This document shows, piece by piece, positions 1 through 5,099 of a DNA stretch of 8,798 nt. This stretch comes from an uncultured Fimbriimonadales bacterium (lineage in GTDB: Bacteria > Armatimonadota > Fimbriimonadia > Fimbriimonadales > GBS-DC). How positions within the stretch are numbered: the stretch's first letter is position 1; each line of letters starts with the position of its first letter. Below the pieces are notes generated by a model. The model worked only from the letters and a program-made list of their open reading frames with translations. It had not been told where the DNA came from and did not search any database. The stretch lies in the NCBI GenBank assembly GCA_937925775.1, contig CALAMM010000140.1:1-8798 (forward strand), in the 5' to 3' direction. Made by a program: the position numbers and the translations under genes.

Positions 1-1
1 G

Positions 2-307
2 GCTGACGCTGCGCGGGGGGTTGTCGGCGGGGAGGCTGACGCTGCGCGGGGGGTTGTCGGCGGGGAGGCTGACGCTGCGCGGGGGGTTGTCGGCGGGGAG
101 GCCGAGGCTACGCGAGGGGTTGTCGGTGGGGAGGCTGAGACGACGAGTTTCGTCGGCGGGGAGGCTGAGGCTACGCGAGGGGCTGTCGGCGGGGAGGCTG
201 AGGCGACGAGTTTCGTCGGCGGGGACGCCGACGCTACGAGGGGGTTCGTCGGCGGGGACGCCGACGCTACGCGAGGGGTTGTCGGTGGGGAGGCTGAGGC
301 GACGAGT
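2..307 (+). repeat. In-frame coding minisatellite, 33/30-bp units, in the mutL linker
   Basis: Nine complete tandem units run from 20 to 307, preceded by 18 bp of another unit, and the array continues off the left edge. Unit starts are 20, 53, 86, 119, 149, 182, 212, 245 and 278. Lengths are 33,33,33,30,33,30,33,33,30 bp, all multiples of three. Read in the mutL frame, 33-bp units encode VVGGEADAARG-like peptides and 30-bp units end in ...EATS, with the next unit often beginning FVGG. The units at 20-52 and 53-85 are identical, and the partial unit at 2-19 matches them exactly, suggesting recent expansion at this end. Units at 212 and 245 contain a perfect 7-bp-arm palindrome GTCGGCGGGGACGCCGAC (215-232 and 248-265). 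The peptide is Gly/Ala/Glu-rich and probably disordered. There are no unique spacers, so this is not CRISPR. Confidence 0.93.
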
Positions 308-970
308 GGGGCGCTATCTGTGAGGGCACCGACGCTTCTGGACGAGGGAGGCGCACCGCCGATCCAGACGGCTCATCTCCCCTTCGCTCACCTGCTGGAC
401 GACCTGCAGATTCTGGGGCAGGCGCGAAACACCTACATCGTTGCAGCGACACGGCAGGGGCTGGTGCTGATCGACCAGCATGTCGCGCACGAGCGCGTGT
501 TGTACGAGCAGTTGTGTCAGGCGCGGGGCGCACTGCCCATCCCGAAACAGCACCTGCTCACGCCAGAAACCCTGCAGCTCAGCCGTCGTGACGCCCTGCT
601 CCTCCAGGAGAAACTCCCTGAGCTGCACGCAATCGGCTTCGAGCTGGAGCTGTTCGGGCAGGATGCGTTTCTCATTCGCGCCGTGCCCGCTGCGCTGAAA
701 GGTGACCCGGTGCAGACCCTGCGCGACATCGTCGATGAACTGGTGGAACTCTCCGTGAGCAAGCGGTTGCCCATCGCTCGCGAGCAAATCTGGATTACCA
801 CCGCCTGCAAGCTCGCTGTGAAGGCAGGCGACCCGCTCAGCCTGCCTGAAATGCGCAAACTCATCGAAGACCTCGCCCGTACCGAGAACCCGTACTTATG
901 CCCGCACGGACGCCCCATCACGATTACACTCAGCTGGGACGACCTCGAAAAGCGATTCAAGCGAAGCTGA
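2..970 (+). CDS. mutL: DNA mismatch repair protein MutL, C-terminal part (5' end outside window)
   Basis: MutL links MutS mismatch recognition to strand incision. The N-terminal ATPase domain lies upstream of the window; what remains is the end of the linker and the whole C-terminal dimerisation/endonuclease domain. Counting from the GTG at 320, the metal-binding endonuclease motif DQHVAHERVLYE is at residues 52-63 (nt 473 on), fitting DQHA(x)2E(x)4E with Ala to Val at position 4. QHLLTP at residues 77-82 fits the QxLLxP beta-clamp-binding motif, ACK is at 162-164 and CPHGRP at 194-199. All are hallmarks of endonuclease-type MutL as in Bacillus, not the E. coli type. I extend the gene to the window edge instead of starting at GTG 320 because the frame is open, codon by codon, through the entire upstream repeat and no Shine-Dalgarno precedes 320. 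The helicase gene follows 41 bp downstream. Identity of the C-terminal domain is firm; linker assignment of the repeat is inference. Confidence 0.93.
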   Translation, partial: ADAARGVVGGEADAARGVVGGEADAARGVVGGEAEATRGVVGGEAETTSFVGGEAEATRGAVGGEAEATSFVGGDADATRGFVGGDADATRGVVGGEAEATSGALSVRAPTLLDEGGAPPIQTAHLPFAHLLDDLQILGQARNTYIVAATRQGLVLIDQHVAHERVLYEQLCQARGALPIPKQHLLTPETLQLSRRDALLLQEKLPELHAIGFELELFGQDAFLIRAVPAALKGDPVQTLRDIVDELVELSVSKRLPIAREQIWITTACKLAVKAGDPLSLPEMRKLIEDLARTENPYLCPHGRPITITLSWDDLEKRFKRS

Positions 971-1011
971 ACAGGGTGTGCGCTCTTGCTCCAAACGCGG
1001 CTTTAGAGACC

Positions 1012-3342
1012 ATGCGTTGGACTGACGACCAACATGCGGCGATTACTCATGGCGACGGGTTGTTAGCCGTGGTGGCGGGCGCAGGCTCAGGCAAGACGGG
1101 CGTGCTGACCGAGCGATTCGTCCACCTGGTCGCCCAGCGCAATGTTGACCCCGAACGCATTTTGACCATCACCTTCACGCGCAACGCCGCCGCCGAGATG
1201 AAGACGCGCATCATCCGCAAGCTCGAACAGCGCGGGCTGCGCGACGCCCGTACCCGAATCGAAAACGCCTACATCCATACCGTGCATGCCCTGTGCCGAC
1301 GCTTGCTGCAGGAGAACCCTTTCGAGGCGGGCGTTGACCCCGATCTCCGCGTGATGCCCCATCCCGCCGCGCACCAGCTCAAGCGCGAGGCGTTCCACCG
1401 CGCTCTCGCCGACCTGCTCAAGGAACCCCGCAGCTTCGAAAGCGACCCCCTCATCGACCTCCTCGCCGATTACCTGAACCTCGATGGCACACGGGGCGAC
1501 CCGCTGGAGTCGCTGTATAAGATTGTGGCGAAAGTCGCCGAGACTGTGCGCCATCGAGGACTAACTATCGAGGATCTGCACCGCTGGCAGGAAAACTATC
1601 CCGACGCCGAGAGGCTCATCCAGCATTACTTGCAACAGGCGATGGACAAAGCGTGGGAGGTGCCCAACGCGCTCGCGCTGGAGTTGGAAGCGCGCGCTCG
1701 CGATGTGAGCTGCGCCCTGCTGTCTCTGACCATCGCGTACCTGCGTGCTTACGAAACCCTCAAAGAGCAACAGGGCGCGCTGGATTTCGACGACATGCAA
1801 ATCCGCGCTCTGCAGATGTTGTGCAACTACGCCTCCGTGCGCCTACGCTACCAGCGACGCTTCCTCTACACGCTGGTAGACGAAGCGCAGGACATCGATG
1901 GGCTACAAGCACGGATTATCGATATTTTATCGGAAGGGGGTAGCCTGATGGTCGTGGGGGATGTGCAGCAGTCCATCTACGGGTTTCGGTATGCGGACCC
2001 GCGTGTGTTCGAGAACTGGCAGCAGTGCGCCTTGCAGTCGGACGGACGCCTTGTGCCGCTGCAGGCGAATTTTCGTTCACACCCCGACATCTTGGCGTTT
2101 GTGGAGTTGGTGTTCGGGCATTTGTGGGGGGCGCGGTATCTGCGCTTAGAGCCGATGCGTCCGCCCGCGCCTGCAGGGGCTGAGCCGCGCGTGCAGGTCT
2201 GGCGGCTTCCAGCACGCGACCCCGCTCGCGAGGCGACGCTCATCGCCGCGCAAATCCGCCACTGGGTGGAGCAGGGGAACCTAACCGTCCATGACCCCGC
2301 TACAGGCGCGGAACGACCCGCGCGATATGGCGACTTTGCGGTGCTGTTCCATCAGTTCACGGCGGTCGCACAGTTCGAGCGGGCGTTTCGCGAGCAGGGC
2401 GTGCCCTATTTCGTGGTGGGCGGCGGGCGCGGCTACTGGGCGCAGTACGAGGTGCGCGACCTGGTGAACCTGCTGCGCGCCCTCAGCGACGCGGAGGACG
2501 ACCTCGCACTGGCGTGTGTGCTACGCTCGCCGTTGGTGGGGGTCAGTCCCGACGCGCTGATGATCCTGATGCAGCGGGCGCAACAGTCGGAACTACCCCT
2601 GCGTTGCTGCTTGGAAGAGACGACCGACCTCGATGCGTCGGACGCCGAGCGATTGCGTGCGTTCTGGGAGTGGTTCGAGCCACTCACTGCGCGGGTGGGG
2701 GAGTGGACGGTGGGGGCTATCTTGGCGCGGGCACTGGAGGCGAGCCAGTATGAAGCAAAGTGGCTCACGCAGGGCGAGGCGGGCAGGCAGGCGGTCGCAA
2801 ATGTACGCAAACTCCTGGCGATGGCGCTGGAACAGCCCCAGACGCATCCGCGCGACTTCGCACAGCAACTGGAGCTCACCAGCCGCCTTGAGCAGCGCGA
2901 GGGCAACGCGCCCACCTACGAGGAGAGCGCCGATGTCGTGCGCTACTACACCGTGCATGGCGCCAAGGGGCTGGAGTTTCCAGTGGTGTTTGTAGCGGAT
3001 ACGGCGTTTCGTCCGCGCCCGCGCGAGGTCAACTTGGAGGTGGACGCGGATAGGGGGGTCATCGCGCTGGAGATTGTGCGTCCCGACCACCCCGTGCCCT
3101 ACACGCCGTTGCCCCTGCGCGTGTTGCAGGCGGAGGCGCACCAGCGCGCCGAGGCGGAGGCGCAACGCACGCTCTATGTCGCCCTCACGCGCGCACGCGA
3201 CTACTTGGTGGTCGTGCTGACCGATATGCCCCAGAACCCGTGGGCGCGAGGCTTGCGCGGCGCACTGGCAGAGTACCTCAATCGCAACGCAAGCCACATC
3301 CCCCTACCCAACGGCAGCACGGCGCTCCTGAAGGGGTTCTGA
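1012..3342 (+). CDS. UvrD/AddA-type superfamily 1 DNA helicase, no nuclease domain
   Basis: An ATP-dependent 3'-5' DNA helicase of the UvrD/Rep/AddA branch, 776 aa from the chosen ATG. Visible motifs in order: Q-motif WTDDQ (3-7), Walker A AGAGSGKT (22-29), Ia TITFTRNAAAEM (about 53-63), LDFDD (257-261), Walker B VDEAQD (289-294), motif III VVGDVQQSIYGFR (314-326), motif IV LQANFRSH (350-357), motif V TVHGAKGLEF (647-656) and motif VI LYVALTRAR (721-729). The spacing between motifs and the DFAVLF...VLRSPLVGVS region resemble AddA/RexA more than UvrD. However, AddA is about 1200 aa with a C-terminal RecB-type nuclease, and here the protein ends about 47 residues after motif VI. An in-frame ATG at 898 would overlap mutL by 73 bp; 1012 places the conserved Q-motif at the N-terminus as in the family. 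GTG 976 is an alternative; none has a clear Shine-Dalgarno. Likely co-transcribed with mutL, suggesting a repair role; exact role unknown. Confidence 0.9.
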   Translation: MRWTDDQHAAITHGDGLLAVVAGAGSGKTGVLTERFVHLVAQRNVDPERILTITFTRNAAAEMKTRIIRKLEQRGLRDARTRIENAYIHTVHALCRRLLQENPFEAGVDPDLRVMPHPAAHQLKREAFHRALADLLKEPRSFESDPLIDLLADYLNLDGTRGDPLESLYKIVAKVAETVRHRGLTIEDLHRWQENYPDAERLIQHYLQQAMDKAWEVPNALALELEARARDVSCALLSLTIAYLRAYETLKEQQGALDFDDMQIRALQMLCNYASVRLRYQRRFLYTLVDEAQDIDGLQARIIDILSEGGSLMVVGDVQQSIYGFRYADPRVFENWQQCALQSDGRLVPLQANFRSHPDILAFVELVFGHLWGARYLRLEPMRPPAPAGAEPRVQVWRLPARDPAREATLIAAQIRHWVEQGNLTVHDPATGAERPARYGDFAVLFHQFTAVAQFERAFREQGVPYFVVGGGRGYWAQYEVRDLVNLLRALSDAEDDLALACVLRSPLVGVSPDALMILMQRAQQSELPLRCCLEETTDLDASDAERLRAFWEWFEPLTARVGEWTVGAILARALEASQYEAKWLTQGEAGRQAVANVRKLLAMALEQPQTHPRDFAQQLELTSRLEQREGNAPTYEESADVVRYYTVHGAKGLEFPVVFVADTAFRPRPREVNLEVDADRGVIALEIVRPDHPVPYTPLPLRVLQAEAHQRAEAEAQRTLYVALTRARDYLVVVLTDMPQNPWARGLRGALAEYLNRNASHIPLPNGSTALLKGF

Positions 3343-3353
3343 CCCGAAGCCCG

Positions 3354-4805
3354 TCATCCGATAATCCCTTCCACCACGCGCCCTGCAACATCGGTCAGGC
3401 GGAAGTTGCGCCCTTGATACCAGTAGGTCAGGCGCGTGTGGTCGATGCCCATCAGGTGCAGGATGGTGGCGTGCAGGTCATGCACATGCACGGGGTTCTC
3501 GACGACGGAGTAGCCGAGTTCGTCGGTGGCGCCGTAGACGATGCCGGGCTTGACGCCGCCGCCTGCCATCCAGATGGTGAACGCGCGCGGGTGGTGGTCG
3601 CGTCCCAGGTAGGGCGAGCCGCCACGCCCCTCGTTCATCGGCGTCCGTCCGAACTCGCCGCCCCAGAGGACCAGCGTGTCTTCGAGGAGCCCGCGCTGCT
3701 TGAGGTCAATAATCAGCGCGGCGCTGGCTTGGTCCACTTCGCGACATAGGCGTGGCAACCCGCTGGAGATACTACTGCCCTCGTCCGTGCCGTGATGATC
3801 CCAGCCGCGATGATAGAGTTGCACGAATCGCACGCCGCGCTCCACCAGTCGGCGCGCCAGCAGGCAGTTGTTCGCAAAAGAAGGCTTGCCCGGCGTTGTC
3901 CCGTAGAGCTGGTGGATATACTCAGGCTCCTTGCTGATGTCCATCAGTTCGGGCACGCTGGTCTGCATGCGATAGGCGAGCTCGTAGTTTGCGATGCGCG
4001 TTTCGATTTCGGGGTCGCCAATCTGCTCTTGCTTGAGGCGGTTCAGGTCGTTGGCGGCTTCGATGACCGCGCGACGCGCTTCGGGGTCGACGCCGTCGGG
4101 GTTCGACAGATACAGCACGGGGTCGCCTTGCTTGCGGAACTCCACGCCTTGATAGACGGTGGGCAGGAACCCGCTGCTCCAGCAGGCGTGCCCGCCGTCG
4201 GGGCGGTTCGCGCCCGAAAGCAGCACCACGAAGCCCGGCAAATCTTGGTTCTCTGTGCCCAGCCCGTAGGTGAGCCAACTGCCCATACTGGGGCGTCCGG
4301 GCAATTGATGCCCCGTGTTCATGAAAATCTGCGCGGGCGCATGGTTGAACTGGTCGGTCTGCATAGAGCGGATGATGCACAGCTCATCGGCGACTTTGCC
4401 AAGATGGGGCAGCAGCTCGGAGATTTCGATGCCCGACTGCCCATGTTTGTGGAACTTGTAGGGTGAGCCGAGCAGGGTGGGCGTGCCCTTGATAAAGGCA
4501 AACCGTTCGCCTTTCAGCAGGCTCTCAGGGCACGGCTGTCCGTTATATCGCTGGAGCGTCGGTTTGGGGTCGAACAAGTCGATTTGCGACGGCGCACCCG
4601 CCATAAAAAGAAAGATGACTCGCTTGGCACGAGGCTTGAAGTGGGGGGGCTTCGGCGCCAGCGGGTTCGTGCGGCTGGACGCAAACAAATTCTGTTGCAT
4701 CAGCGCGTTGAGAGCAAGCGCACCGATTCCGTAACCGCACACTTTGAAAAAGTAGCGGCGCGTGATTTGCTGCAGTTCTTCCTGACTCGGTTGTCTCGGC
4801 TTCAT
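3354..4805 (-). CDS. DUF1501 family protein with twin-arginine signal
   Basis: A 483-aa protein of the DUF1501 family, which has an alkaline-phosphatase/sulfatase-like fold; the reaction is not established. The N-terminus has a Tat motif, TRRYFFK (residues 15-21), followed by a short hydrophobic stretch (about 22-36), so folded export across the inner membrane is expected. Family signatures: FLFMAGAPSQIDLFDPKP (65-82), NHAPAQ (154-159), TGHQLPGRPSMGSW (164-177), GWDHHG (334-339), GGEFGRTP (382-389), GRDHHP (401-406) and HVHDLHATILH (440-450). The His/Asp-rich motifs probably bind metal. Length is typical and it looks intact. The start is fixed by a GGAGG Shine-Dalgarno 6 nt upstream. In Planctomycetota, Verrucomicrobiota and relatives this family commonly sits next to a large DUF1549/DUF1553 (PSCyt-type) gene; none is adjacent here. 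It is convergent with the helicase gene and divergent from the DUF5916 gene. Confidence 0.95.
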   Translation of the reverse strand: MKPRQPSQEELQQITRRYFFKVCGYGIGALALNALMQQNLFASSRTNPLAPKPPHFKPRAKRVIFLFMAGAPSQIDLFDPKPTLQRYNGQPCPESLLKGERFAFIKGTPTLLGSPYKFHKHGQSGIEISELLPHLGKVADELCIIRSMQTDQFNHAPAQIFMNTGHQLPGRPSMGSWLTYGLGTENQDLPGFVVLLSGANRPDGGHACWSSGFLPTVYQGVEFRKQGDPVLYLSNPDGVDPEARRAVIEAANDLNRLKQEQIGDPEIETRIANYELAYRMQTSVPELMDISKEPEYIHQLYGTTPGKPSFANNCLLARRLVERGVRFVQLYHRGWDHHGTDEGSSISSGLPRLCREVDQASAALIIDLKQRGLLEDTLVLWGGEFGRTPMNEGRGGSPYLGRDHHPRAFTIWMAGGGVKPGIVYGATDELGYSVVENPVHVHDLHATILHLMGIDHTRLTYWYQGRNFRLTDVAGRVVEGIIG

Positions 4806-4811
4806 TGCACG

Positions 4812-4816
4812 CCTCC
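4812..4816 (-). promoter_or_regulatory. Shine-Dalgarno of the DUF1501 gene
   Basis: On the minus strand GGAGG lies 6 nt before the ATG at 4805-4803. This fixes the start and shows that this gene is translated from a leadered mRNA, unlike lysS in the same window. Confidence 0.85.
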
Positions 4817-4820
4817 AGTG

Positions 4821-4845
4821 GAATTATAATTCATTTTCGTACGAA
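4821..4845. promoter_or_regulatory. Two adjacent AT-rich palindromes, possible operator/promoter
   Basis: GAATTATAATTC (4821-4832) is a perfect 12-bp palindrome that carries TATAAT on both strands. Three bases further on, TTCGTACGAA (4836-4845) is a perfect 10-bp palindrome. They lie just upstream of the DUF1501 Shine-Dalgarno in otherwise GC-rich DNA. TATAAT on the minus strand would start transcription almost at the Shine-Dalgarno, which is too close for a normal leader, and no good -35 hexamer is present on either strand. A regulator-binding site is as likely as a -10 box. Function is inference. Confidence 0.4.
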
Positions 4846-4871
4846 TATAGGCATCTCCTGCACCACAGTTG

Positions 4872-4891
4872 GGGGATTTGGGCAAATCCCC
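4872..4891. repeat. Perfect 9-bp-arm inverted repeat in the divergent intergenic region
   Basis: GGGGATTTG (4872-4880) and CAAATCCCC (4883-4891) are exact reverse complements separated by 2 bp. As RNA this gives an 8-bp stem with a GGGC loop. There is no T-tract on either side, so it is unlikely to be an intrinsic terminator; a protein-binding site or small palindromic repeat is more plausible. A partial echo, GGCAAATGGG, follows at 4895-4904. Confidence 0.6.
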
Positions 4892-4945
4892 ATCGGCAAA
4901 TGGGCGTGAATGTCGTGCCGTCGTTGCACTGCGCACTGGCGACTT

Positions 4946-5058
4946 GGGTATTCCTGTCCGTGTTGTTAGGAGCGTATCGGCGTCTTGCCACTGGAGCTGT
5001 GTTTGGACAAGAGCGTCCGAGCCACATCGTGTTGCGTCAGCGTTTTAGCAGGAAGATT
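4946..5058. repeat. Composite dispersed element, copy 1
   Basis: Three blocks match the patch behind lysS in the same order and orientation. Block a: 4946-4962 versus 8661-8677, 13 of 17 bases. Block b: 4976-5025 versus 8718-8767, 36 of 50 without gaps, including TTGGACAAGA..GTCC.AGCCAC. Block c: 5039-5058 versus 8772-8790, starting AGCGTTTT in both. Spacers between blocks differ in length. Block b contains an imperfect hairpin here (TTTGGAC paired with GTCCGAG, about 5002-5021, two G-T pairs, 6-nt loop). It lies upstream of the DUF5916 gene and has no convincing coding potential. Probably a family present elsewhere in the genome (inference). Confidence 0.65.
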
Positions 5059-5087
5059 GCCCTTCACCCTCGAACCCTACCTTCACA

Positions 5088-5094
5088 GGGGAGG
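5088..5094 (+). promoter_or_regulatory. Shine-Dalgarno of the DUF5916 gene
   Basis: GGGGAGG ends 5 nt before the ATG at 5100 and is the strongest ribosome-binding site in the window. A weak upstream pairing partner (AACC and CCT near 5070-5080) could fold over it, but mismatches make this doubtful. Confidence 0.8.
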
Positions 5095-5099
5095 TTTCT

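Noticed and set aside
2..307. CRISPR array
   Set aside because: Units are contiguous and nearly identical along their whole length, with no unique spacers; they are also in frame with MutL.
320..322. GTG as the start of a separate MutL C-terminal gene
   Set aside because: No Shine-Dalgarno or -10 box at the right distance, and the frame is open upstream to the window edge.
21..323. 100-aa Arg/Leu/Gly-rich plus-strand reading frame
   Set aside because: An out-of-frame reading of the tandem repeat; the mutL frame one base earlier continues into a recognised domain, and this one does not.
898..1011. Longer N-terminus for the helicase
   Set aside because: It would overlap mutL by 73 bp and put 38 unconserved residues before the Q-motif.
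2593..3297. 234-aa minus-strand reading frame
   Set aside because: Antisense shadow of helicase motifs V and VI; no ribosome-binding site or domain.
3330..3371. Bidirectional terminator between the convergent helicase and DUF1501 genes
   Set aside because: Only a 6-bp complementarity (GAAGGG/CCCTTC) around a 30-nt loop, with no T-tract on either strand.
3792..4466. 224-aa plus-strand reading frame
   Set aside because: Antisense shadow of the DUF1501 gene.
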